Source: an uncultured Bacteroidales bacterium
GTDB lineage: Bacteria; Bacteroidota; Bacteroidia; Bacteroidales; Muribaculaceae
Reading direction: 5' to 3'
DNA: 64,000 nucleotides
Assembly (NCBI GenBank): GCA_902792435.1
Contig: CADAZN010000003.1
Coordinates: 1 to 64,000 of the forward strand
The notes under the pieces: generated by a model
Databases searched by the model: none
What the model was told of the DNA's origin: nothing
The model's input: the letters and a program-made list of their open reading frames with translations, nothing else
Shown here: piece by piece, positions 26,205 through 33,177 of the stretch
Numbering within the stretch: position 1 is the first letter of the stretch
Layout: each line of letters begins with the position of its first letter
Position numbers and translations under genes: made by a program

Positions 26205-26301
26205 GACAAGTCATTAGGAGGAGAAAGTCGGTATCTCCCGGGTACTGCACTAGCAGTAGAGCCGATGATGGCACCGCCGCACATCAATGACTTGTCTTTT
26301 T
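26205..26301 (+). ncRNA. Compact structured RNA with paired ends, possible tRNA-like fold
   Basis: The predicted transcription start (about 26204-26206) coincides with the 5' arm of a perfect 11-bp stem, GACAAGTCATT (26205-26215) with AATGACTTGTC (26286-26296), followed by TTTTT. Inside are GGAGA/TCTCC (26220-26224, 26234-26238; 9-nt loop), TACTGC/GCAGTA (26243-26248, 26253-26258; loop ACTA) and GATG/CATC (26267-26270, 26282-26285). This gives a four-stem cloverleaf. The loop GTCGGT can also pair with GCCGAT at 26261-26266 as a pseudoknot. It may be a free small RNA of about 97 nt, or the attenuator/leader of the gene at 26335. It has no T-arm consensus, so it is not a standard tRNA. Confidence 0.6.
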
Positions 26302-26334
26302 AGAGTTTTTAATTATTTATTAAATGTAGGTATT

Positions 26335-27288
26335 ATGAAGAATTTCCATGACTACAAAAAGTTTTTTGATGTAAAGGGTGTAACAAGCACTTCGGCTAAC
26401 TACCTTAGCAACATTGCAAAGGAGATCATCAAGAGTTATGTAATCTTTGAGAAAATCTCTTTTGAAACAACTACAGTGCGCGACTTCCATGCCGAGGATG
26501 GCAAGATTTTTCTTGTCAACCAAGGTATCTCGGAGCAGGAATTCAACGACCTTAACCAGCTGCTTGAAAACAAGGCAAAGCTTAATTCGTTGATTGCTTG
26601 GTTCCGTGAGGCCATCAAGGCAAGGGAGTTCCAAATGGAAGAGATTGAGTCGATGAGCTTCGAGTCGTGGATGAAGGACATGAAGAACATTGATGACCTC
26701 AACTTTGGTTACGAAATTCCTGAATACAAGGCCGAAGATTATGAGCACATAACTCAAGAGGAGTATATCGAGAACAACTTCTCGGTTAAGGAGATGAATC
26801 GTTATTTCTATCTCCAGAGCATGTCGTCTTCTCTTGGAAAGTTTGTCCATCCCAATGGCGCTTATGCTGTCGCCAAGGAGATAATCGAAAAGAGTAAAGG
26901 CACTTCCTATGTCAAGGAAACTCCGTCGGCCAATATGCTTTACAGCATCTCATCTTCTGTTTCCATTGAAAAGATTCAGGCTAAGTTCTTTGAACTGCAA
27001 GACAAGCAGCGTGAGTATCAAAAGCAGTTAAACGAGATTTTATTCTCGGTAGAAAAGGCTGTGAACAAATACAATGACGATCAAGATGCAAAGCTTCACC
27101 AGTTCAACTTGGACAAGCAAGACATCCAGGGCAAGATTCGTGCCGAAGAACTTAAGTATAAGAAGGAGTTCTCACAATGGAAGGTTGATGAGCTCAACCG
27201 ACTTCGTTCTTTAAAGATTATCATCCCTAACGATCTTATGGACATCTATCAGTTCGTAACTTCTTATGGGAAGCAGTCCGGTGAATAA
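26335..27288 (+). CDS. Coiled-coil protein of unknown function, 317 aa
   Basis: I do not recognise this protein. The start at 26335 is preceded by AATGTAGGT; an in-frame ATG at 26287 lies in the RNA stem and is rejected. Residues of about 1-190 are mixed helical, with clustered acidic residues (AEDYEHITQEEYIENNFS). Residues of about 215-300 are a long charged coiled coil (IEKIQAKFFELQDKQREYQKQLNEILFSVEKAVNKYN and onward). No signal peptide, membrane segment or catalytic motif is seen. It follows the structured RNA by 33 bp under the WYL-flanked promoter. It may bind that RNA, or be the effector controlled by it (inference). Confidence 0.65.
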   Translation: MKNFHDYKKFFDVKGVTSTSANYLSNIAKEIIKSYVIFEKISFETTTVRDFHAEDGKIFLVNQGISEQEFNDLNQLLENKAKLNSLIAWFREAIKAREFQMEEIESMSFESWMKDMKNIDDLNFGYEIPEYKAEDYEHITQEEYIENNFSVKEMNRYFYLQSMSSSLGKFVHPNGAYAVAKEIIEKSKGTSYVKETPSANMLYSISSSVSIEKIQAKFFELQDKQREYQKQLNEILFSVEKAVNKYNDDQDAKLHQFNLDKQDIQGKIRAEELKYKKEFSQWKVDELNRLRSLKIIIPNDLMDIYQFVTSYGKQSGE

Positions 27289-27583
27289 GACTTGTCGATT
27301 TTTAAAGACTAACTTATTCTTTACAGAAATTTATTATGGGATTTATATCGGCGACTAGACACCGCCTCGATTTCTAGCATATATGCAATGCATATGTGCA
27401 CCATATAATGAAAGAAATTTTATTGGCTTTATCCACAGCATTCAAATTAAGTATTAATGGTTTTGATTTGAAGTAATATTTGGAGGTTTTCTAAATTTAC
27501 GTTCTTGATATTGAAGTGGATAAAGGTTCTTGGTTTAAGATATCGATAGGAATATCCATAATAAATTTCTGACGGATTATTCA
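27289..27583. other. Gene-free A/T-rich stretch
   Basis: No frame, RNA or strong promoter is seen here. GACTTGTC at 27289-27296 repeats eight bases of the 3' arm of the 26205-26301 RNA directly at the stop codon. ATATGCAATGCATATG (27386-27401) is a small imperfect palindrome. Confidence 0.4.
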
Positions 27584-27626
27584 ATGTGGTCTCAATGGGG
27601 AAACCCAATGAGGCCACATGTTTTTT
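27584..27626 (+). terminator. Strong intrinsic terminator
   Basis: A 16-bp stem (27584-27599 with 27604-27619, one G-T wobble and one mismatch), loop GAAA, followed by six T. It is about 300 bp beyond the coiled-coil gene, so that transcript would have a long 3' region. Confidence 0.75.
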
Positions 27627-27659
27627 AAAGAATCATTAGTGCAAATTAGTTGTCAATTC

Positions 27660-27692
27660 ATAATGATTTATGTTGAAAAATCATTATCTTTG
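27660..27692 (+). promoter_or_regulatory. Inverted-repeat operator overlapping the AlbA_2 promoter
   Basis: ATAATGATTT (27660-27669) and AAATCATTAT (27678-27687) are perfect 10-bp arms. The right arm overlaps the -7 element TATCTTTG (27685-27692). Another AATCATTA half-site is at 27631-27638. The -7 element ends 8 bases before the start codon, so the mRNA has almost no leader. Confidence 0.6.
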
Positions 27693-27700
27693 CACTTGTA

Positions 27701-28351
27701 ATGGAAACCAAGAGGAAAGGTTATATCGAGGGGCTCATCGAGCAGGGTGAGCATGAACATCAGGATTTCAAGTACCAAATCACTGACGCACGCAAGATTG
27801 CACGCTCAATCAGTGCTTTTGCCAACCACAGTGGAGGTCATCTGCTGGTGGGCGTTAAGGACAACGGCCACATCGTGGGTGTGAGCAGCGACGAGGAAAT
27901 CTACATGATTGAGCAGGCGGCGCAGATGTACTGCCAGCCAGAGCAACAGGTGAAGTTTGAGGTTTTCCGCGTAGGCGGCAAGAATGTGCTCAAAGTCGAC
28001 ATCGACGAGGCTGCGTTAAAGCCCGTCAAGGCCCCCGACGACAACGGCCATTGGCGTACCTACTACCGCGTAGCCGACGAGAATGTACTCGCCACTTCGA
28101 CCCATGCCAAGGTGATGAAACGCAAGAGTTCTCCCTCACCCGAAGATGTGGTGATTAATCTTACCGAAAAGGAACAACTATTGCTCGACTACTTGCAAGA
28201 CCACGGTGGAATAACACTGAGTGGCTACGAACGCCTTGCACACATCTCGTTTTTCACAGCACAGCGCACAGTAGTGAAACTGTGTGAAATGGGCATCGTC
28301 ACCTTCCACTACCACAACGGTCAAAGCCTCCTCACCCTCACCGAAGCATAA
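27701..28351 (+). CDS. AlbA_2 (Schlafen-type) DNA/RNA-binding protein with C-terminal winged helix
   Basis: A 216-residue cytosolic protein. Residues of about 12-125 are an AlbA_2 domain: EHEHQDFKYQITDARKIARSISAFANHSGGHLLVGVKDNGHIVGV, the usual signature, also found in Schlafen cores and RecG-like regulators. Residues of about 145-216 form a winged helix (LTEKEQLLLDYLQDHGGITLSGYERLAHIS). It lacks the helicase or ATPase part of longer relatives. The overlapping operator at 27660-27687 suggests it controls its own promoter. Homologues act as regulators or nucleases; nuclease residues cannot be asserted here. The following genes lie on the other strand. Confidence 0.82.
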   Translation: METKRKGYIEGLIEQGEHEHQDFKYQITDARKIARSISAFANHSGGHLLVGVKDNGHIVGVSSDEEIYMIEQAAQMYCQPEQQVKFEVFRVGGKNVLKVDIDEAALKPVKAPDDNGHWRTYYRVADENVLATSTHAKVMKRKSSPSPEDVVINLTEKEQLLLDYLQDHGGITLSGYERLAHISFFTAQRTVVKLCEMGIVTFHYHNGQSLLTLTEA

Positions 28352-28369
28352 TAAATTGAGAGTGCATCA

Positions 28370-28417
28370 TTACTTCTTACTTCCTACTTCTTACTTCCTG
28401 CTTGTTATTACTTCCTC
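28370..28417. repeat. TTACTTC degenerate tandem repeat
   Basis: TACTTCTTACTTCC units run from the gap into the radical SAM gene, so its last codons and its stop codon are made of repeat sequence. It is related to 24205-24287. Confidence 0.6.
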
Positions 28418-29041
28418 CTTTACCATATAATCAAACTCATCAAAGTACTTAACGCCCATCTCCTCGAGCATGGCGCGACTGCGATCCACATCCTCTTGAG
28501 TGTTGTGGTTAGGAATGTGAGGCAAGCGTACTATTATCCTCTCGGCCATACCTTCATGACCGAGCAGCCAACGCAGGTTGTCGAGCACCTGGGCGTTGTC
28601 GCGGGTGGTGTATTCCTTATAGATGGCTGGATTAGTATCCTTGATATCGATGAAAAATTCGTTGGCATGGGGCAGCACACGCTCCAGATGGCTACGGTCA
28701 ACGTTTAGCGACGTCTCAAAGTTGATTTTCCACTCTGCGGGCTTGATGCGGCAGAACGCATCGATAAACTCGCTGCGCAGCAATGGTTCGCCGCCACCAA
28801 AAGTCACCCCGCCGCCTGTGGCGAGGAAGTAGAGGTTGTCGAGCAGCAGCTCGTCGAGCAACTCGCTGGTGGTGATGGTGCGCCACACCATCTCGGGATC
28901 AAGGCACTGACTGTTGAGACAGTACTTGCAACGCAGCGGACACCCATGGAATGCCACGAGCGTCGTCACCCCCTTGCCGTCGGTGGCAAGCCGATGCCTC
29001 ACAATGCCAATAAATGGCGCCGAAATCTCCCTGTTTTCCAT
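28391..29041 (-). CDS. Radical SAM activating-enzyme-like protein
   Basis: A 216-residue protein with the radical SAM cluster motif CPLRCKYC (Cys34, Cys38, Cys41) and LATGGGVTFGGGEPLL, the SAM-binding motif typical of pyruvate-formate-lyase-activating and related glycyl-radical activases. EFFIDIKDTN and ERIIVRLPHIPNHN match later conserved strands. It is slightly shorter than usual activases (about 240), and the last few residues come from a short tandem repeat. No glycyl-radical enzyme is nearby. Upstream on the same strand lie three Cys-rich paralogues, and a 22-bp palindrome sits 12 bp before the start codon. The substrate is unknown. Confidence 0.82.
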   Translation of the reverse strand: MENREISAPFIGIVRHRLATDGKGVTTLVAFHGCPLRCKYCLNSQCLDPEMVWRTITTSELLDELLLDNLYFLATGGGVTFGGGEPLLRSEFIDAFCRIKPAEWKINFETSLNVDRSHLERVLPHANEFFIDIKDTNPAIYKEYTTRDNAQVLDNLRWLLGHEGMAERIIVRLPHIPNHNTQEDVDRSRAMLEEMGVKYFDEFDYMVKEEVITSRK

Positions 29042-29052
29042 AACTTTTTATA

Positions 29053-29074
29053 ATGTATACCAAGTGGTATACAT
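29053..29074. promoter_or_regulatory. Perfect 22-bp palindrome before the radical SAM gene
   Basis: ATGTATACCA and TGGTATACAT are perfect 10-bp arms with AG between. It lies 12-33 bp upstream of the radical SAM start codon. It could be an operator or an mRNA hairpin that hides the ribosome-binding site. There is no T-run on the minus strand. Confidence 0.55.
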
Positions 29075-29097
29075 TTTATTATAGACTATTCAGATTA

Positions 29098-29556
29098 TTA
29101 TTTAGTGGTCTTTTTGGGTTGCTTGATGTTGGTTGAGTCAGGAACTGACACCACGTCACCCATGAGTTGCACAGGTTCATCGGTCTTGCTCGCAGGAGTG
29201 ATGCGAGCCGAGGACGGAGTGTTGCCCCCTTTGGTAGCGGCAGCTGGAGCATTAACCTTAGTACCGTTCTCGGGTGGTGGCATAACCATACCGTCGGGCT
29301 GAAAAATCTTGGGCGAACACGACGACATAGCGCCAAGTGCCACGCTAAGTCCGGCAATGGTGACTGCCTTGCCCAGGGCTTGTCGGTTTCGCAGCTGGCG
29401 CTCAAGCCACCGTGTCTCGCTCTCGCACTTTGGGCAAGTGCCAGCGCAGTCGCCCTCGTGGGTGCATTCGGTGGGATTGTAATCTATCTCGTTGGCTTCA
29501 GCAATCTCTCGCCTGATGCCTTTCAGCGTTTCGCATATATGTTTTCCTTGTCTCAT
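29098..29556 (-). CDS. Cys-module protein with internal lipobox, paralogue 1
   Basis: A 152-residue protein. Residues 1-60 form a soluble module with C31-x5-C37-x3-C41-x2-C44 (ECTHEGDCAGTCPKC), likely metal-binding, shared with two neighbours and with the TonB protein at 48664. Residues 61-79 are a hydrophobic segment (LGKAVTIAGLSVALGAMSS) followed by Cys80 in a lipobox-like context. The tail is Pro/Thr-rich, has the family motif QLMGDV, and ends in basic residues. This suggests a protein anchored in the inner membrane with its Cys module in the cytoplasm and its tail outside. Its function is unknown; it is the third gene of an operon leading to the radical SAM gene. Confidence 0.68.
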   Translation of the reverse strand: MRQGKHICETLKGIRREIAEANEIDYNPTECTHEGDCAGTCPKCESETRWLERQLRNRQALGKAVTIAGLSVALGAMSSCSPKIFQPDGMVMPPPENGTKVNAPAAATKGGNTPSSARITPASKTDEPVQLMGDVVSVPDSTNIKQPKKTTK

Positions 29557-29582
29557 AATAATTGTTAGTTATCAGTTATTTA

Positions 29583-30080
29583 TTATAGATCACCGATGTT
29601 GCCGTTCTCATCAACTGCCACATCGCCCATGAGTTGTTCTTCCTCGTTGTCGCCATTACCATCCTTGGCTAGGGAGTCAATCTTGCTCATTGGGGTAAAG
29701 CGATTGTTAGTGGTTGTCGAGTCGTTGCTGTCACTCAGTATTGTGCTACTGTCGGGCTTTGAGCAGTAGCTGCTGTCGGTCATTGGGACTTCACCCACAG
29801 TGTGGTCATCTTTGTATTTCTTGTAAGATGATATTAAATCGCACGAACTCATGGCTGTTAATGCCACACTCAACCCGGCGATCGTTACTGCCTTGCCTAG
29901 TGCTTGACGCGCTCTCAGTTGCTTTTCCAGCCACCGTGTCTCGCTCTCGCACTTGGGGCAAGTGCCAGCGCAGTCGCCCTCGTGGGTGCATTCGGTGGGA
30001 TTGTAATCTATCTCGTTGGCCTCAGCAATTTCTCGCCTAATGCCTTTCAGCGTCTCGCAAATATGTTTCCCTTGTCTCAT
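29583..30080 (-). CDS. Cys-module protein with internal lipobox, paralogue 2
   Basis: A 165-residue protein from the ATG at 30080 (MRQGKHICETLKGIRR); an in-frame ATG four codons earlier is less likely because its paralogues start at this point. The first 80 residues are almost identical to paralogue 1, with all four module cysteines and the hydrophobic segment ending AMSSCD. The tail differs: a Ser/Asp/Thr-rich linker and a conserved end EEQLMGDVAVDENGNIGDL. It is separated by 26 bp from paralogue 1 and 22 bp from paralogue 3. Near-identity of the N-terminus and divergence of the linker indicate recent duplication under constraint on the module. Confidence 0.68.
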   Translation of the reverse strand: MRQGKHICETLKGIRREIAEANEIDYNPTECTHEGDCAGTCPKCESETRWLEKQLRARQALGKAVTIAGLSVALTAMSSCDLISSYKKYKDDHTVGEVPMTDSSYCSKPDSSTILSDSNDSTTTNNRFTPMSKIDSLAKDGNGDNEEEQLMGDVAVDENGNIGDL

Positions 30081-30102
30081 AATAGTTGTCAATTAGTGGT
30101 TG

Positions 30103-30609
30103 TTACAGGTCGCCGACATTGCCGTTTTCATCGACTGCCACCTCGCCCATGAGTTGCTCTTCCTCATCATCATTGCCCTTGGGAGACACATTCTCCTTGC
30201 CGCTGCGCAGAGGGGTGAAAGTGGTGTCGGAGTCATCAAGATAGCCATCCACGTCATCGTTGGTTGATGCGTTTGGCTTTATAATACGAGTGCAGGTGGT
30301 GTCGGGTTTAGAGCTGAAGCTGCTATCGCTGTTCTCAACAACCCCAACAGTGCGTTGACCTATTAGGTTACACGACGACATGGCGCCAAGTGCCACGCTA
30401 AGTCCAGCAATGGTGACTGCCTTGCCCAACGCCTGGCGCGAGCGCAGCTGGCGCTCAAGCCACCGTGTCTCGCTCTCGCACTTGGGACACGTGCCAGCAC
30501 AGTCGCCTTCGTGGGTACATTCGGCTGGCTGGTAATCTATCTCGTTGGCCTCGGCAATTTCTCGCCTGATGCCTTTCAGTGTCTCACAAATTCTCTTCCC
30601 TCGTTTCAT
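30103..30609 (-). CDS. Cys-module protein with internal lipobox, paralogue 3
   Basis: A 168-residue protein with the same organisation: basic N-terminus KRGKRICETLKGIRREIAE, four-Cys module, hydrophobic segment with AMSSCN, acidic Ser/Thr linker, and C-terminus EEQLMGEVAVDENGNVGDL almost matching paralogue 2. It is the first gene of the operon, with a promoter about 100 bp upstream. The conserved terminal 19 residues in two paralogues suggest a binding or recognition site outside the membrane. An alternative view is that these are shortened TonB proteins that lost the C-terminal domain. Confidence 0.68.
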   Translation of the reverse strand: MKRGKRICETLKGIRREIAEANEIDYQPAECTHEGDCAGTCPKCESETRWLERQLRSRQALGKAVTIAGLSVALGAMSSCNLIGQRTVGVVENSDSSFSSKPDTTCTRIIKPNASTNDDVDGYLDDSDTTFTPLRSGKENVSPKGNDDEEEQLMGEVAVDENGNVGDL

Positions 30610-30714
30610 ATTAGTGCTCTGTTATTAGTTTTCCAATGTCTAATCTCAACTTCTGACATCTAATTTATTAGACTATAAATTCATCAAAAAGTTAAAAGCT
30701 TATTTTTCAACTTA

Positions 30715-30746
30715 CAAATATATAACAATCATGCTTTTTGAGCAAA
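30715..30746 (-). promoter_or_regulatory. Promoter of the Cys-module/radical SAM operon
   Basis: The -7 element TATATTTG (30715-30722) and a -33 TTTG (30743-30746) on the minus strand, 20 bp apart. A GC-rich hairpin CCCTCGCAGC/GCTGCAAGGG lies at 30780-30808 next to the end of the DUF5689 gene. Confidence 0.6.
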
Positions 30747-30857
30747 TTATACAACATTAAAGATGCTAAACACAGCAATCCCTCGCAGCACATATCGCGC
30801 TGCAAGGGACTGCGTCTCTTTAAACTGCCTGCCACAATGGGCCATCAGCTAGTAGAA

Positions 30858-33128
30858 TCACATGGGTTCCCACATGATGTTCCAGATTGCGAAGCGGTCC
30901 TTGTTGCTAGTAGATTGCGACGGGCTTAATGGTTTCACTTCAACCATAAGGTCGCCAGCGCCGATGTTGACCTCCTCCATATAGTGATAAGGAGTGCCCT
31001 TGACAGCATTTTCGTTGTGGATGGTGATGGTCTTGACCAGCACTGGATTAGCCGAAGAATTACTATAGATATTGACTTGGAAGTGAATGCCACTGTCGGT
31101 AAGTACATATCCGTAGCTAAACGAGATAGTTTTAATACCACCGTTAATAGAAGGCGACAGCAAACGGCCTGGAGCAGTGGTTTTACCATTCAAATGCACT
31201 GCATAAGCCCAATTGTCGCTGCCATCTTCTTTCTTGCCAATCATAGCATAAACTGGAGCGGCATCAGTAGGACCACCCTTGAGAAGACCAGCGTTGGTGG
31301 CCTTCCATCCCTTGTTAGAAATCAGGTCGCTAAACGAGGTCTGCGAGGTTGGAGTTCCGCCGTTCATAGTCTCGAAGTCGTCGATGGTTTGGAGCAAAGC
31401 CTTGCCACCAAACTTAACGTTATCAAGCTGCCAAGTAGTGTAGTTAGCTTGCTGCTGAGACTTATAGCAGAATCCAATGCAGTAAGTTCCCTCATACTGG
31501 CTCAGGTCGATAACACCCGAACTAATGAAGTCGGATTGTCCACCATCGGCAGCTGATGCCAAAGTTGGCTCGAGCTTAATAAGTTCGGCTGTGGTTGGAT
31601 CATTGGTCGACATGAGGTAAACCTCCATTGGGTCGGTGCCACGATAATAACGAACCTTGCTCATGAAGCTGAATTCCTTGCGTCCGGCATTCTTGATGTC
31701 GAGAGCTGGAGTGATGAGCCAAGCCTCATATGGTGGTTGCTTGCCAGAGTAGCCTGTAACCGATGCATACTTGTTGCTTTCAAACTCATCAATGTACCAA
31801 TCCTTGTCGCCCATAGTCTTGACAAGGCGCCAGCCATCGGGCATAGCTCCGTTCTTAACGCAGCCCTCAAAGTCCTCATAGAGCTCAGTTACGCCACCAG
31901 TCATGATAGAGAGCTTGTACTCGTCGATTGAGCCAGTGTTGTCGGTGACACCTGCCATATCCATGAATGTTGCAAGAGTACCCTTAACCCAAACTTGAGT
32001 GCCAAGCAAATCGGGGTAGTCCTTCAAGCTTGCATCGCGGCGGAAGCTCGAGCCTTGTGGCAGAGCAACTGCGATACACTTGCTGTAGTCGCGAACGTCG
32101 GCACTTGGAGCTATCACGAGAGTGTTGTCGAGAGTAGTAGGAGCTTCCCACTCGATATCCTCATTGCTAGCAACTTGTGTTACGCCAGGAGCAATAGCAC
32201 CCACAATGTAACCAGTTACCCAGCCCTTCTTGCCAGAGTTCTGCAACTCAATAGCTTCGGGCACAGTAAATGGATTGATAAAATAACCCTTGTTGTCGGT
32301 GTCAAATCCAATGCAGTCGTTAGTGTCGCGCAGATACAGGCCCCACTTATCGCTACCGGTCATGTAGAGGATACCTTGCACATCGCCCCTGCCCAATGGC
32401 AGTGGATCGCCGCGGAAGTTGGCATAGTTACTGTTGTTAACGCCCAGCACGTTGCCTTCCTCGTCCTTGATGTTACGAGTTGTTGACGAGGAGCTCTCGC
32501 TGAATGGGAGTTCGCCATCGGCACCTTCCCACTCTACATCTCGGATAATAACGAATTGTCCTTGATATTTGAGCTGGGTCTCAGCGTCGCTGTGGCCAAC
32601 TACATCGCCAATATTCACTTCAACGGGCTCAATCTTGTCAAGATTTGGTAAGCCGTTGATTTCGGCGTGCTCCTTGAATTGGTCAAGAGTCATACGGCCA
32701 GCCTCCCACACGCTCTGTGCGGCATACCACTCGGGCTTACCGATGAGGTACTCACCATTGTACTTACCAATCCAGAAGTCCTTCATGCTGATTACGATTT
32801 CCTGGCCCACACGGTAAGTGTTGCAGATGCTGTTAGCATCAATCGAGATACCCAGACCGCCAGTCTCGTCCTGGATGTAGAGGTGCTTATAGATGTTGCC
32901 CTCCTCATCACTACTTGTCACCCATCCGTGGATGTAGGTGTCTTCCTTGCAGGTGTCGATAAAGTTTCGACCGTCCTGCCAGTATTTAGCCTTGAACTCG
33001 GCTATTGTCATGTTGGCCTGATGCTCGGCGTGAGGAACCACCATAGGTGGTGTATCGAAGTCTTCGTTACATCCCACTGCCACGAGCATAAGCAACAATG
33101 CATTGAGGAATAAATTTAAACGTTTCAT
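30858..33128 (-). CDS. DUF5689-type surface lipoprotein with OB-like and choice-of-anchor domains
   Basis: A 756-residue lipoprotein with lipobox VAVGC near residue 20. The N-terminal third contains TIAEFKAKYWQ and IHGWVTSSDEEGNIYKHLYIQDETGGLGISID, the DUF5689 signature. The next region (KGWVTGYIVGAI) resembles DUF6359-like OB domains. The C-terminal part has LYEDFEG..NGAMPDGWRLV and a jelly-roll choice-of-anchor fold (WLITPALDIKNAGRKEFSFMSKV), repeated in shorter form at the end. It starts 49 bp after the TonB receptor gene and is probably its surface partner. The ligand is unknown; binding of nucleic acid or metabolite is only suggested by the OB-like domains. Confidence 0.8.
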   Translation of the reverse strand: MKRLNLFLNALLLMLVAVGCNEDFDTPPMVVPHAEHQANMTIAEFKAKYWQDGRNFIDTCKEDTYIHGWVTSSDEEGNIYKHLYIQDETGGLGISIDANSICNTYRVGQEIVISMKDFWIGKYNGEYLIGKPEWYAAQSVWEAGRMTLDQFKEHAEINGLPNLDKIEPVEVNIGDVVGHSDAETQLKYQGQFVIIRDVEWEGADGELPFSESSSSTTRNIKDEEGNVLGVNNSNYANFRGDPLPLGRGDVQGILYMTGSDKWGLYLRDTNDCIGFDTDNKGYFINPFTVPEAIELQNSGKKGWVTGYIVGAIAPGVTQVASNEDIEWEAPTTLDNTLVIAPSADVRDYSKCIAVALPQGSSFRRDASLKDYPDLLGTQVWVKGTLATFMDMAGVTDNTGSIDEYKLSIMTGGVTELYEDFEGCVKNGAMPDGWRLVKTMGDKDWYIDEFESNKYASVTGYSGKQPPYEAWLITPALDIKNAGRKEFSFMSKVRYYRGTDPMEVYLMSTNDPTTAELIKLEPTLASAADGGQSDFISSGVIDLSQYEGTYCIGFCYKSQQQANYTTWQLDNVKFGGKALLQTIDDFETMNGGTPTSQTSFSDLISNKGWKATNAGLLKGGPTDAAPVYAMIGKKEDGSDNWAYAVHLNGKTTAPGRLLSPSINGGIKTISFSYGYVLTDSGIHFQVNIYSNSSANPVLVKTITIHNENAVKGTPYHYMEEVNIGAGDLMVEVKPLSPSQSTSNKDRFAIWNIMWEPM

Positions 33129-33177
33129 AGTGTATATCTTGTTTGTTATTATTTCAATATATTAAATGTGTGTCTTA

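Noticed and set aside
26205..26301. A genuine tRNA gene
   Set aside because: The cloverleaf-like fold lacks a T-arm GTTCGA, D-loop consensus and a 7-bp acceptor geometry; kept as a structured RNA instead.
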